64,000 bases of DNA from Isoetes taiwanensis (GCA_021234155.1 JAJEKV010000003.1:22473569-22537568), one strand, 5' to 3'. Counted from the stretch's first letter, positions 1 through 13,196 are shown. Made by a program: numbers and translations. Notes: generated from the letters alone by a model not told the origin.

Positions 1-2093
1 CTACTGTCAGCTATCACTGTCTTTCTTTTTTTCATATCAACCTTGATGCACTTCTTCTGGGGCACACTATTTCCTAATGATATGGCAATTGCCATCACTA
101 GGAAACCACAAAAAGAACATGGCAGTGGAAACTATAGCACTTGTGTAGACAGAGGATCTCAAAACACTATGAAATTGTTTGGATGCTTGAAAAGTGTACC
201 ACTTTCTGATTCGAATGAAATGGCTGCAAAGATCATTGATAAGAGCATTTAAGTATACCAAGGCATCACTTCTATACCTATGCTCCATATTTCTACAGAA
301 AATGGACCCATGGAGCCACACACACATACCAAAACAAGGTGTAAATCTTGCATCCACAGAAGGGATGAGGGTTGCTCTAATGAGGGCCTAAAAGGTCAGG
401 ACTGTTCTGAAAGTTGGGTTCTGAAGTTACTGGTTTCTAATCACTGTGACGACTTCTTTACGTCAATAAAATATATATATGAAAATTGGAACAAATTACA
501 ATCACCATTCGCAACAATTGAGGGTGCCCTGCTATATGCTGTAGAGTAGTTTGCACAATTTGACCATTTGGACATCAAATGTCTATTTTCAAGCAGATAT
601 CAATGTTGTTTTAGGATACAATAACAAACCAGAATCTACAGGAAGAGTGAGCAAGTCCCTCAAGGAAATTATGCTGAGAAGAAGACAGTGAACATACAAG
701 TTCCTCAAGGAACTATGTTGAGAAGACAGTGTGAACTTATTTTGAGAAGACAGTGATTTATAAGAACATCTCAAAGTGCATCCCAGGAAAATAGTTCCTT
801 TCATTGGCTCGATGAAACAAACGGAGCCAGGCCGGGCAGGTTCCAAGTGTGCAAGGCTTCATTACATACAGCCCGGCAATAAGGAAAATGCCACATGCTA
901 TTTAACACTTGGAATGTCCTACCTCGTATACTGTTTTGATTGTGAAAAAAGGGAGGCTAAACTTTAGAACTCAATATGGCTTATTGCATACAATGTTGAA
1001 AATTAAAGCATACTAGTTATGTTGAAAATTAAAACATACTAGTTATGGTGCCCGGCGTTACTAGTAACAATTTTAAAAGGTGGTTGTTTCATTGATGCTT
1101 TTGGAAAAGGGCATGTGCAGAGTTGTGACTCACCACAAAGTTGCTAGTGTCTTTTTTCTCCTTTGAATCTTTGTGAATAAGTAGACCTAATACTCATGTC
1201 AAAGATGCACCCCATGTGATGCAAAAGTCTCGCAGAAGTTAGACACCAAATTATTTGGAACTCATGACAGCCATAAGGAGGATGAAGCAAGTCTCCTCTA
1301 GCAGTAAGAATGTCTAACATGTGTTATCCCATGGCTTCGTTATCTACAATGCAATTGCAAAACAACTGCAACTCAGATTAGAGAGTAGTGTATAGTATGA
1401 AGAAGTAAAACACATCATAGACATGCAATGCACCGTGGGGTGCTATAAAAGTATGTAACAGGAAAAAGTAAGCACATCATAGACATGCAATGTGGGCTGC
1501 TATAAAAGGTTTAACACTCTGAAACTACATATTCACGTCGTTGAACAATAATGCTGAATAGTAATGGGGGTCATAAATTATTTGTCTTGGCTCCAGCTAC
1601 CATGACAATGATAGCAAAATGGTAGAAACTTTAGAAGAAGTTGTGCACATGCTTAATATGAAAAAGCAAGAGGGAGAAAAGAGAATTATATATTTAGAAA
1701 TAAATATGTTGTTTCATACTATGTCTTTTCTAAAATTGCATCTAAATTACATGGCAAATATGTAATCTTAGAAGTTCTGAGATTAACCTGCTAATCACAT
1801 ACCTATTTCAATCGGCCAACATGCAACTGCATTGGATAAGGAATAAGGCATTCAACCCAGAACAAAAAAACCTAAAATATGGGATTGATAAAAACCTTCT
1901 AATGCTTCTTGAGCAAAGACATGCTTCTATGTCTGATTTCATTATATCCATAATTATCATTGCCCTATGGTATAAGCTTTCCCAGTTCTTGCCCTGTATA
2001 TGCCCACTTCAATGTAAGTCAATGGACCTTTCTTCATGCATTTTGATGGCAGGCCTACACATGACTATAGAACTCAAGTTGGATGCTCCTAGT
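1..2093. other. No supportable gene; short local duplications
   Basis: Only short open frames without recognisable domains occur here. Visible structure is limited to local repetition. Around 650-770 the phrases 'cctcaaggaa' and 'gagaagacagtg' recur two or three times. A duplication of about 45 bp (1403-1450 and 1465-1508) contains 'cacatcatagacatgcaatg' followed by a 'gctataaaa' sequence that could resemble a TATA box. I see no splice-consistent exon chain. Confidence 0.5.
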
Positions 2094-2690
2094 ATATCTA
2101 CTCCCTTGGATGCCATCACCTCAGTATCATTGCCACTCTATAACCCCAACCTTCCAGTTATTTGTATATTCACCTCCCCACTAGATAAACTGAGGTTGTT
2201 CCAAATATCCGAGTACATGCCTTAAAGACTTCTAATGGTAGTCCTTAAATCTCCTCAACCTAGCACGATATGAGTCAGCATAGGATTCTAGTGCTCTAGG
2301 ATTTTCCAACCTTCTGGCCATCAAATGAACAATTAACGCAGGACATTCACAAGCCATCAGGCAACTTTCATGGTAATTGGACGATCTATAAAATCAATTA
2401 ATCAACAACATTTCAATGTACTGCTTCTGCATGCCTTGGAATAATATTTGGCACAGTCGAGGAGCATAGAGATAAATCAAGGCAAGGCCCAATCCAAAGG
2501 AAATAAAAGGCATCACAAGACACGCAACAATAAAATATAAGTCCTTTTTTTTTACATTAAGTTTAAATCAACAACCTATAGCGCAAGTGCTCTGTCCCTC
2601 TTAACAGCAGGGTCCTGAGTCAAATCAACACCCCATTTTGTCTTTCGCCAAGACTACAATGGATCTCTTTAAGCACTAGCGTTTGTTTCA
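2094..2690. repeat. Interspersed repeat R1, copy 1
   Basis: About 595 bp that recur in direct orientation at 3853-4449. Both copies begin at 'tatctactcccttggatgcc' and end at 'cactagcgtttgt', with scattered substitutions. They bracket about 1.2 kb containing repeat R2. They do not begin with TG or end with CA, and no primer-binding site follows copy 1, so they are not convincing LTRs. Confidence 0.8.
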
Positions 2691-2696
2691 TTGACT

Positions 2697-3655
2697 TTTC
2701 CAGAACCTCGTGCAATGGGGACAAGTGATCCTGAAAGCTTGTTCTTAGAAATCACAAACTTTATTCCTGACTTTGGAGCCATCTTCTAGTTTTTGTTATT
2801 AATACATGATGGCAAAGATAGGTTCAAAACTCTGATCACAGAGTCTCAGTATGAAACGAAAAAATTAGAACCTCCGCTTACCTGGCTTCGAATCCATGTG
2901 TTTGTGTAATCACCAAAGTATTTCCTGCAAGGAAGAGCTGCTGAAGGGCATCAATCTTCCCTAATGGAAATGCGTCAAGAACTCCTACTATCGCCAAAAC
3001 TCTTCCTGTTTCTCGGAACGCGTAAAGAACTCCAAAAACTTTCAATAAATTTTGAGCTCAGTATGTACGTTGCACAGCATCGAAAATTCATATCGGTTAG
3101 CAGTTCGAACAGTAGCAACCGGCAACAAGGTGGCCGACATTTTACTGGAAACAACCAATTTGAAGCGATTTTTGATATATTCTAGTCATATTTCAACATA
3201 TATTTAGAATATGTCAAAAAAACCACATGAGCAAGGGTTTGCCCCTCTAAGGGCAATCCAAAAAGAGGTATTTGGCAAGGGAACAAATGAAAGATTTGCA
3301 CTGGAATTGCCAAAATCATAGATAAATTTAGAGCCAAGGCTGAGATCCTTTAGCAGTTATATACTCAACATGTGTCTATCAAGGTAGTCTTGACAAGTTT
3401 TCTTAGAGAAAACATCTGCATATTCACACGATCCTCTTCTTAATCTAGTCACATAAACATCCATAAAGAAAAAACTACTTACAACTCTGTATAAATGCAT
3501 GCAAAGTCGGATTCTTTGCTTGTCCCTCCTCCCTCCCCCCCCCCACCCCCCACCCCCAAAAAAAAAAAAAAAGAGAGAGAAAGAGATCTATACCTACAAC
3601 CATTTTGAGCCCTATCTTAATCCATTCTATCTACACAAAAAGGGCTTTGTTCTAT
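2697..3655. repeat. Interspersed repeat R2, uninterrupted copy (Helitron empty site)
   Basis: This roughly 960-bp repeat matches 32335-32833 joined to 38696-39140. At 3198/3199 the sequence runs uninterrupted through 'tttcaaca/tatatttag', which is exactly where the other copy carries a 5.86-kb Helitron. It is therefore the paralogous empty site. A short open frame at 2964-3185 lies in it but shows no domain. Confidence 0.85.
3526..3577. repeat. Low-complexity C-run then A-run
   Basis: A C-rich tract is followed directly by about 16 A residues and a GA-rich tail inside R2. The equivalent place in the other R2 copy (about 39020-39062) has the same C-run and A-run structure at a different length, as expected for slippage-prone simple sequence. 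Confidence 0.9.
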
Positions 3656-3852
3656 TCTGGCCCCAAGAAATAATTTTACTTCGTTCAAAACGAGCTCCAA
3701 TTGAGCTCTTTTTTCTCAATGAATAACGATGAAAACCAACCACAAAACTAGTTTGAGATAAATCCTCAGAGATTTGATGCTAAACTATAGCATGGACATG
3801 TAGCAGAACTAACAAGCTTGCATTATTCAATAAGCTCCCCATATCTTGTTCA

Positions 3853-4449
3853 ATATCTACTCCCTTGGATGCCATCACCTCAGTATCATTGCCACTCTAT
3901 AATCCCAACCTTCCAGTTATTTGTATATTCACCTCCCCACTAGATATACTGAGGTTGTTCCAAATATCCAAGTACAGGCCTTAAAGACTTCTAATGGCAG
4001 TCCTTAAATCTCCTCAACTTAGCACGATATGAGTCAGCATAGGATTCTAGTGCTCTAGGATTTCCCGATCTTCTGGCCATCAAATGAACAATTAACGCAG
4101 GACATTCACAAGCCATCAGGCAACTTTCATGGTAATTGGCCAATCTATAAAATCAATTAATCAACAACATTTCACTCTACTGCTTTTGCAGGCCTTGGAA
4201 TAATATTTGGCATGGACGAGGATCATAGGGATAAATCAAGGCAAGGCCCAATCCAAAGGAAATAAAAGACATCACAAGACATGCAACAATCAAATATAAG
4301 TCCTTTTTTTTTACATTAAGTTTAAATCAACAACCTATAGCGCAAGTGCTCTGCCCCTCTTGACAACAAGGTCCTGAGTCAAATCAACACCCCACTTTGT
4401 CTTTTGCCAAGACTGCAATGGATCTCCTTAAACACTAGCGTTTGTATAT
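3853..4449. repeat. Interspersed repeat R1, copy 2
   Basis: Direct repeat of 2094-2690, with the same 'tatctactcccttggatgcc' start and 'cactagcgtttgt' end. Unique flanks on both sides differ from copy 1, so this looks like a dispersed or segmentally duplicated repeat, not an LTR pair. Confidence 0.8.
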
Positions 4450-5640
4450 GAACCAAAAATTATATTTACAGAGAGAAATAAGTTTACAAATGCCATTGAC
4501 GCAACATGCAGAGGGTTAGAATGGAAGAAATTAATAAAAAGCTGAAGGCTTACATGCATCAAGAATCCAAGATCTAGGAGCTTACACATGAACTACTGCA
4601 AAGGCGTAACAATTACTTTCTATCTCTAAGAAGAAGCAACTTCAGGAGAATGTTCATAACAGATCGATTTACATAATAATTGATTTGGAAAAACCATGTC
4701 CAAGTACCACGTCTCCTCTCTCATCACAAAGACATGGTTTCCTGAAAAGACATCGCTTACAAAGTTTGGACTACTGGCATCTTGGGTTGAAAAAGATGCA
4801 TGCATGATGCGCTTGGCTAATTCTGAGCATCAGCGGAGGAGGGATCTATTAGATTGGGTTCTGAAAGTTAATCCAGACTTCCATGACAATCAGATGCAAT
4901 GGAGAGAATTAAGTAGGTCCATACCATGCCACATTCCTGCATATGCAAGATGATTTGTCTGACTTCATGCTGCTTCTAGAATTGAAGAAAATGTAATTAC
5001 CTGCAGTCCAAGACTCCATGGCTCTGCATGTACACCATGTTACATCAAGCTATGTTGATGGGTTGTCTCTGTTAGTAGGAATATGAATAAAACTAACCTT
5101 ATGGTATCTTTGATGGGATCTAGTATGCTAAAGAAGGATCAAAGCTCCTTAACCATATCCATGTTGCCTTCTCTATGCTTACACTTCATCTAAAACCCTA
5201 GAAACAAAAAATGGGCAGGTTAGGGTTTCCCTTCTTAAATAGACAAGGGGTTGGCTAGGGTTTCCAATTATCCCCTTTTGGCATGTGGGATAATTGGGAA
5301 TGGGCCCACTTGCCTTTAATGGCTAGGTGGCAAAATGTGCCCACATGGAAATGTGTGCCCACATTAATGTGTACATTGGTAAATGTGCACATTAATTGCA
5401 CACTTGGGTATGGCCCACTTGGCATAAAGTGTCCACATGGAAATGTGTGCCCACATTAATGTGTACATTGGTAAATGTGCACATTAATAAATGCACATAT
5501 TCGTTGCAAGTTGCCCCCTAGGGCTACCCACGTGGCTACACGTTAGCGTACACGTCAGTCGGGATGGCGTGTACAACGGGGCAGTACAGTATACGTTTTG
5601 GGACCGTATACTGTGCTGGAACGTCACACGTGCTGTCCTT
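4450..5640. other. No supportable gene; 56-bp direct repeat
   Basis: The frame at 4696-4953 shows no domain. A roughly 56-bp unit beginning 'ccacatggaaatgtgtgccc' occurs at 5341-5396 and again at 5433-5488, within a stretch rich in 'cccac', 'ccacatgg' and 'gtgcacatt' words. Nothing else is supportable. Confidence 0.5.
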
Positions 5641-6814
5641 AAAGAGTAAATTGGGTGTCCGCCCAATTTGGTGTCAGGGAGAAGTTCGTTCTACTGCCCT
5701 TGAGAGTAGTTAAGATACCCCTCGTGATGGAAGGGTAGCCTACTGGAGAAAAAGGCCAATGTTCTGCAAAATTAAAGCCCCTCAGGGAAGCAATGGGGTG
5801 CCCTATGAGGTTCTGCATACAGGTATGCATTTGTGGGGACCAGTGAGGCATCTAGAAGATGTTAATTTGTCAGCCACAGCCCAATTTCCTCTAAGCAAAA
5901 GTGGGATACTCAATCAGGCAGGCGCTCAAGTTTATATTTAGATAATAGTCCAGCTTACCTTTTCCTCCTGTGGTGGGGTGAGATGCCATCAACTGCTAAG
6001 ATTCCTTGGTGCACAGGGGTTCCCAGGCGATAGGACAATGAACAGAGGAAGGCGCCAACAGGATGGCGACAAGCGGCCGAGAAACACAAGGCGCCAAGTG
6101 CTCGATCCGAAGCCGACAGCTGGTTCTGGAGTATAGTGCGGCGACAGGATAGGGATGAGAATGACTTTCCTGGGTAAAAAATATGAAGGCGACAGTGTTA
6201 AGCGGAGCAGAAAGCGCCAAGGAAGCACAGAATTTTCTAAAACTGCAGTCGAGGAGAATGAGGGGCTTTTAAAGGGTTATGGACCTTTCATGAGCCGAAG
6301 ACAAGTGTCGTGCATGTGAGAGTTTGGACTTTTCAAATAAAAATGGACCGTTGATGGGTTCGAGCGTGAGGAATTAATTGTGGACCTTATTAATAATTGC
6401 ACGGAGATTTTAAATTTCAAATCCGTCATTTAACGCCCGCCCAAATTTAATTCGAGTCATGCACGTGTCGCACGTGTTTTAGTCGGGAAGTTGTGTTTAA
6501 AAGTTCCGGGCTGGACATATTACTTCGAAATTAGGGGGGACATTTAACTTTCAAAATAGGGGGGAAATTACATTCAAATTTTGGGGGGAATTTATGTTTA
6601 AATGTAAATGCGCTTCAGACCTATTGTTTTTCTGGCACTGCTCTGTTTGGCCACTATCTTTTCTTCAAGACACAAACATCTTCAGCGCTTCATACTCATA
6701 GCCACGAAATCTCCAAAGGTTTGTGCTGCTCCTCAGTTTTATTCGCCATAGCTCGATATGTAATTGCTGCAAATGTAATCTGAAGGGATATAATCATTCA
6801 CGCCTTTCCATTCA

Positions 6815-6905
6815 CGGCTGTTCATTCGCACCTATTCAAGCACGCCTGTTCATTCACACCTCTTCATTCACGCCTGTTCATTCACACCTCTTCATTCACG
6901 CCTTT
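6815..6905 (+). repeat. Short tandem repeat, about 13-15 bp unit
   Basis: Alternating units of the form 'ttcattcacgcctg' and 'ttcattcacacctc' are repeated about six times. The 96-codon frame across it (6723-7013) is a by-product of this repetition and is not treated as a gene. Confidence 0.75.
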
Positions 6906-7340
6906 TCGATGGCGCCTGTTGATTTACTCCTCATCATTCACCGGGGTGGTAGTTCGGTCACATTGTTGAAGTTTGGACTTCGACAGCTACTGTCACATTT
7001 ACATAAACTCTAAGTTTCGATGCAGTCCTTCCTTTTCCTGAAATAGGTGTGCAAGAATTGTGTGCCTGCTGTTTTCTCCATGGGGGTTTGTTTGCCCCCA
7101 TGAACTACCCTGATAAGTCCACCCTTGTTTGTAGTCAGACCCTTCTAATGCTCGATTGTATTTGTTTTGGTAGCTCAATGATGGATTCCACTTAGGTGAC
7201 CAGTCCAACCGTCCCCCTTTCAATCGAAGGGGGTTCTTTTAGTGTCTGCCTCGTTCAGTTTCATTTACAAAAAGGGACAAATTGGGCGGTCCCTTTGTGT
7301 AGATGACGAGATAGGTGAAATTGGCCGGGTGGGCAAACTG

Positions 7341-7838
7341 TATCTCAAGTTGTGCATATTGTGCCTATTCTCAAGCTGTCACTCGAAGGGGTTTTCTCTA
7401 TGGCAGCTAAATTGGGCGGCCGCCGAGTCTCTGCCTACTTTACAGCTCTTCTACAACCTCGACCAAATTGGGCGGGCGCCCAATTTGTAAGCGGTCATGG
7501 CCTGTTCAGAGCGAGAACCTTTTCTTGTACCCATTGTGAGACTGACTGCATCAATACTAACCCTTTATAAGCGCCTCATTCGGTTGAAGTATCTCAAGTT
7601 GTGCCTATTGTGCCTATTCTCAAGTTGTCACTCGAATGTGTCTTCTCTATGGCAGCTAAATTGGGTGGGCGTCGAGTCTCTGCCTTCTTTACAGTTCTTC
7701 TACAACCACGACTAAATTGGGCGGGCGCCCATTTTGTCCGCGGTCATGGCCTGTTCAGAGCGAGAACCTTTCTTTGTACCCATTGTGAGACTGACTGCAT
7801 CAATACTAACCTTATATAAGCGCCTCATTCGGTTCAAA
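7341..7838 (+). repeat. 249-bp tandem duplication with GC-rich palindromes
   Basis: Two head-to-tail copies (about 7341-7589 and 7590-7838) share the order 'gtgcctattctcaag', 'atggcagctaaattgggcgg', 'ctcttctacaacc', a GGGCG palindrome, 'ggcctgttcagagcgagaac' and 'gcgcctcattcgg'. The open frames offset by 249 here are the same repeat read twice. The palindromes are the most conserved blocks. Confidence 0.85.
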
Positions 7839-7858
7839 TTGGGCGGCCGCCCAATTTG
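7835..7858. repeat. Perfect 24-bp palindrome centred on GCGGCCGC
   Basis: The two 12-bp arms (outer part CAAATTGGGC) are exact reverse complements. Imperfect versions of the same palindrome occur at 7464-7487, about 7713-7736 and 5648-5669, and half-sites at about 7265, 7409 and 7658. A family of related palindromes scattered over 2 kb suggests ends or cores of a small foldback element. Confidence 0.85.
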
Positions 7859-8424
7859 CAACAAGGGGAATCTAAAGACCTCATATGTAAAAAAGGGCAC
7901 CCGCTCAATTTCATTGTGCGTGCAACCATTGAATGGCCATCCACACTCACCCCGGTTTTTGGTCCACTGTTGAAAACATCAGTTTTGGTAGGTGTACATG
8001 TCCTGTTTTCAAAGAATCCTACATGTGGATTTGTGGAGGTATGGTTTTGTTCGATAATGGTGTTCTTTTTTCAGTGGACTAAAACATCCACTGTTGTTTT
8101 GTAGTTTCTTCTATTGTGACATGTCATTTTATAATACAATCCGGGTAAGAGCATGTTAGGGCCTACATGTTTTGGAAACTACCTGGAAAATACTCTGGGT
8201 AGTAAAAGATGATGATATATTTGAGTTCTTAACATCTTCTTGACATCACAAAGCACCTTACAACATGTATGTACTACTACTCTTGAATATAATACAATTT
8301 CTTTTAGTCAATCTTGTAGTCTAGGTACTTTAAAATACAATTATGTACTTGCACAGAAGTACACAGAAAAGTACCTTTTTGGTAATTTTTTATGTAGGCC
8401 CTAACATGCTTTCACCCATCCACT

Positions 8425-8895
8425 GTAGGAAAGAATATTTGAATTTCTACATGTCTAATAATTCTATTGTCACATGTCTTTATAGATGTAGGAAAGAATA
8501 TTTGATTCTCTACATGTCCTATACTTCCATTCACATGTCTTTATAGTAGTAGGACAAAGTACTTTATTTGGTAAGGCATTGTAGGAAAGAATACATGAAT
8601 TACGACATGTGTAATACTTCTATTGTCACATGTCTTTATAGAAGTAGGAAAGAATACTTGATTCTCTATATGTCGTATGCTTCCATGTCACATGTCTTTA
8701 TAGTAGTAGGACAGAGTACTTTATTTGCTAACGCATTGTAGGAAAGAATACATGAATTACGACATGTGTAATACTTCTATTGTCACATGTCTTTATAGAA
8801 GTAGGAAAGAATACTTGATTCTCTACATGTCCTATCCTTCCATATCACGGGTCTTTATAGTGGTAGGACAGAGTACTTGATTTGCTACGTGCACG
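8425..8895 (+). repeat. Tandem repeat, three units of about 155-161 bp
   Basis: Units start at 'tgtaggaaagaata' near 8425, 8580 and 8741. Each contains 'tctattgtcacatgtctttatag' and 'gtaggacagagtactt'. Units two and three are the closest to each other. Non-coding. Confidence 0.85.
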
Positions 8896-8989
8896 ATTTG
8901 CTGCACATGCACGATCACATGTCCTTATACTAGTATTCCATGTAAGACAAGTTACTTCAACTACTTCAATTACTTAACACCTATTTTTG

Positions 8990-9485
8990 CATAACAAAAC
9001 CATCAAGAATTTGATTTGTATTCCTTGAGGGAGTGCAGGACCGCTGCAACAAATCCCTAAGCATTAATGTCATAGGACCACGCAAAATCCTAACAATATC
9101 CTAACATTTTGGATATTGTTAGAGAAAGACCATTAAACCACGCCTACATTTTTGCATAACAACCCATTAAGAATTGTGAGATGTATTTTTTTATGGAGGA
9201 TAGGACCATTGCAACAAATCCCCAAGCATTAAAATGGCAAGACCATGCAATATCCTAACATTATTCCCCCATTTTGGATATCGTTAGTGGAACACCATTA
9301 AACCGTTCCTACATCTTGGTATAATTTAGACCATTAAGAATTTGAGATGTAATTGTTTATGGGGAATAGGACCATTGCAACAAATCCCCAAGCATTATAA
9401 AATGGCAAGACTATGCAATATCCTAACATTATCCCCCATTTTGGATATCATTAGTGGAACACCATTAAACCATGCCTACATCTAG
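8990..9485 (+). repeat. Tandem repeat, three units of about 150-165 bp
   Basis: Three consecutive units share 'ccattaagaattt', 'ggaccattgcaacaaatcccc', 'aagcatta', 'atgcaatatcctaaca' and 'ccattttggatatc'. The family differs from the 8.4-8.9 kb array. Non-coding. Confidence 0.85.
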
Positions 9486-9644
9486 TTGGTACTAAGGTTA
9501 AGCTATAGACAGTCCAATAGTTATCCACGCCATCCAATGGTTTTAATTGTATCTAATTTATCTTATCCAATGGTTCTTTCTAAGAATGCAATGGTTCTTT
9601 GAAAAACAAGATAACTTATTGCACTTAGGCGATTTGCACTAAGA

Positions 9645-12600
9645 ACATATCAAACCGCAAAGTGTCATGCGGTCGGCCCCAGAAACCCAAGTGTTTTGTT
9701 GTTCGGGCAAAGACAAAGGCTCGAATGGAGATTTGACTTAGCCATGTTGTCCAAAACAAATGGCGAAATTACCCTAGGGACCAAGTTACCTGGGTCATTT
9801 TTTTTGCAACAAAAGAAACACAAACCCTCTACATGGCAAGATTACGCACCCTCCGCTAAGGCCAATTCACTACTGACGTGTTGGGCATGAGCTACTTTGG
9901 CGCTTCGAGGCGGGGGTGGTCTTCGCCCGCGAAACTTGGTCTCCGAGTAATGTCGATGTTTGAGTCCGTTGGCGAGTCGGATCACGCCCAGGTGGGAGAG
10001 TTGCCCGTCCGTGGCCAAAGACCTTCCGAGAGGACCTTTTGGGTCGAATCGCTACGAAAAAGGTTTTAGGGCTCTGTCTTCTGGCGTCAACGCCCTCCCA
10101 CTACCTCATGACATTATGCAAGCTCCTGGTCCAATCTGACTAGGGTATGGGCTCCAAAACGTAAACCCTGTGCCTTGCCAGCTTATTGTAGGGTTTACGT
10201 TATGGAGATCGGGCTTTGGTCCGTTGCACTTGGGATATATGGTCGGCATTGCGTTTGAAAACACGAGGCAAAGAGAAATTGCAAGAATGGGGTTTGGATT
10301 TATTCTCCTCCTAGTTTTACAATTAAAAGTGTAGAGCGCCTTATGCAGTAGCAAAATTGTTTGGGGTCACTCGGATTGGCGAATAGATCGAAACTCTGTT
10401 ATTTCAGTTCTCATGGCTCCCCATGTTTAGAAATGGTCCACCTAGTTATCAAAGAAGTCGACCACGTTTTGGCCTCCAAAACGTAAACCTTGTGCGTTGC
10501 TAGGTTATTGTAGGGTTTACGTTATGGAGGTCGAGTTTTATTCAGTTGCACTTGAGACATGGTTGAGAAGCTGCAGTTGAAAACAAGAAGCAATAAAAAC
10601 TGACGAAATGGGGTTTGGATTTATCGAGGCAGGCTTTCCTACCAGTGCTCCTCCGAGAGGGCAAATGCCAATGCATGCCTTCCCGGAGCCCGGTTTCCCT
10701 ATCCGACCGTTGAATTCTCCATTCAAGTAACTTGCTTCGAGCAGGTTCAAAAAAATTCAAGATCTGTCCAGGAGAACATATCAAACCGCAAAGTGTCCTG
10801 CAGTCGACCGTGTAGAAACCCAAGTGTTTTGTCGTTCGGGCAGTACAAAGGCTCCGGAATGGGGATTTGACTTCGCTATGTCGTCCAAAATAGCGAAATT
10901 ACCCTCGGGACCAAGTTACACGGTCATTTTTTGCAGCAAAAGAAGCACGAACCCTCTACATGGCAGTATTCTGCACCCTCTGCTAAGGCCAATTCACTAC
11001 GAACGTGTTGGACATGAGCTACTTTGGCGCTTCCTGGAGCAGGGGTGGTCTTCTGCCCACGAAACTTGGTCTCGAGGGTAATGTCGATGTTTCGAGTCCG
11101 TTGGCAGAGTCAGATCACAGTTCCGGGGTGGGAGAGTTGCCCGTCCGTGGCCAAGGACCTTCCAGAGAGGACCTTTTGGGTCGAACTGCTTCTGGAAGGT
11201 TTTAGGGCCCCGTCTTCTGGTGTCAACGCCCTCCCACTACCTCATGACATTGTGCAAGATCCTGGTCCAATCTGACTAGGGTATGGCCTCCAAAACGTAA
11301 ACCTTGTGCGTTGCTAGGCTATTGTAGGGTTTACGTTATGGAGGTCGAGTTTTATTCAGTTGCACTTGAGACATGGTTGAGAAGCTGCAGTTGAAAACAA
11401 GAAGCAATAAAAACTGACGAAATGGGGTTTGGATTTATCGAGGCAGGCTTTCCTACCAGTGCTCCTCCGAGAGGGCAAATGCCAATGCATGCCTTCCCGG
11501 AGCCCGGTTTCCCTATCCGACCGTTGAATTCTCCATTCAAGTAACTTGCTTCGAGCAGGTTCAAAAAAATTCAAGATCTGTCCAGGAGAACATATCAAAC
11601 CGCAAAGTGTCCTGCAGTCGACCGTGTAGAAACCCAAGTGTTTTGTCGTTCGGGCAATACAAAGGCTCCGGAATGGGGATTTGACTTCGCTATGTCGTCC
11701 AAAATAGCGAAATTACCCTCGGGACCAAGTTACACGGTCATTTTTTGCAGCAAAAGAAGCACGAACCCTCTACATGGCGATGTCAAAGACCCTCCGCTAA
11801 GGCCAATTCACTACTGAACGTGTTGGACATGAGCTACTTTGGCGCTTCCTCGAGGCGAGGGTGGTCTTACGCCCGCGAAACTTGGTCTCGGGGTAATGTC
11901 GATGTTTCGAGTTCGTTGGCGTCGTCGGATCACGCCCGGGGTGGGAGAGTTGCCCGTCCGTGGCGGGGACCTTCCGAGAGGACATTTTGGGTCGAACTGC
12001 TTCTGGAAGGTTTTATGGTTCCGTCTTAAAAGGTCAACGCCCTCCCACTACCTCATGACATTGTGCAAGATCCTGGTCCAATCGACTAGGGTATGGCCTC
12101 CAAAAACGTAAACCCCGTGCCTTGCCGTTATTGTAGGGTTTACGTTATGGAGGTCGAAGCTTTGGTCCGTTGCACTTGGGACATGGTCAAGCATTTGCGT
12201 TTTGAAAACACGAGGCAAGAGAGAAACCGCGGAATAGGGTTTGGATTTAATCTCCTCCTAGTTTTGCAATTAAAAATCTAGAGCGCCTTATGCAGTAGCA
12301 AAATTGTTTGGGATCACTCGGGTTGGCCAATAGATCGAAACTCTGTTATTTCAGTTCTCATGGCTCCCCATGCATGTTTAGAAATGGTCCACCTAGTTAT
12401 CAAAGAAGTCGACCACGTTTTGGCCTCCAAAACGTAAACCCTGTGTGTTGCTAGGTTATTGTAGGGTTTACGTTATGGAGGTCGAGTTTTATTCAGTTGC
12501 ACTTGAGACATGGTCGAGAAGCTGCAGTTGAAAACAAGAAGCAATAGAAACTGACGAAATGGGGTTTGGATTTACCCTCCTCCCAGTGTCGCAATTAGAG

Positions 12601-13196
12601 GTCAAGAACACATTTTGTAGTAGCAAAATTTTTTGGAATGATTCGGGATCGCCAATAGATCCAAACTCTGTTATTTCAGTTGCCATGGCTCTGCATGCAT
12701 GCTTGAAAAAGGTCACCAGGTCCCAAGTGCAATTGACCACGTTTTGGCCTCCGTAACGTAAACCCTACAATAACCTGGCAAGGCACAGGGTTTACGTTTT
12801 GGAGACCATACCCTAGCCAGATTGGACCAGGATCTTGCACAATGTCATGAGGTAGTGGGAGGGCGTTGACGCCTTAAGATCTGAGAGCCCCTAAACCTTC
12901 CGAAGTAGTTCGACCCAAAATGTCCTCTCGAAGGTCCCCTCGCCACCTTCGACGGGCAACTCTCCCGTGCGGATCCGACTCGCCAACTTAACTTCAAACA
13001 TCGACATTACCCCGGAGACCAAGTTTCGGTAGGCGTAAGACCCACCCCCCGCTCCAGAAAGCCAAAGTAGCTCATGTCCAACACGCTCAGTAGTGAAGTG
13101 GCCTTAGCGGAGGGTGCAGAATACTGCCATGTAGAGGGTTCGTGCTTCTTTTGCTGCAAAAAATGACCGTGTAACTTGGTCCCTAGGGTAATTTCG
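9645..13196. repeat. Hairpin-rich complex repeat block
   Basis: A composite unit is reiterated. A shared block begins 'catatcaaaccgcaaagtgtc' at about 9647, 10772 and 11588. A roughly 60-bp near-palindrome with arms 'ctccaaaacgtaaacc' and 'gggtttacgttatggag' lies at about 10150-10208, 10471-10531, 11285-11345, 12098-12153 and 12423-12483. A sixth, inverted copy lies at about 12747-12806. Beyond the inverted hairpin, 12807-13196 is the reverse complement of sequence also found at about 9760-10150 and 11680-12090, so the block is partly an inverted repeat. Short frames in it duplicate each other between units and are not genes. Confidence 0.85.
10471..12098 (+). repeat. 814-bp tandem duplication
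   Basis: 10471-11284 and 11285-12098 are head-to-tail copies. The stretch 10538-10823 reappears 814 bp downstream at 11352-11637 with identical translation in two frames, so the duplication is recent. Differences gather in the last 250 bp of the second copy. Confidence 0.9.

Noticed and set aside
2094-4449. LTR retrotransposon with R1 as the two LTRs
   Set aside because: R1 copies lack TG...CA ends, primer-binding site and target duplication, and the interior is the unrelated repeat R2.
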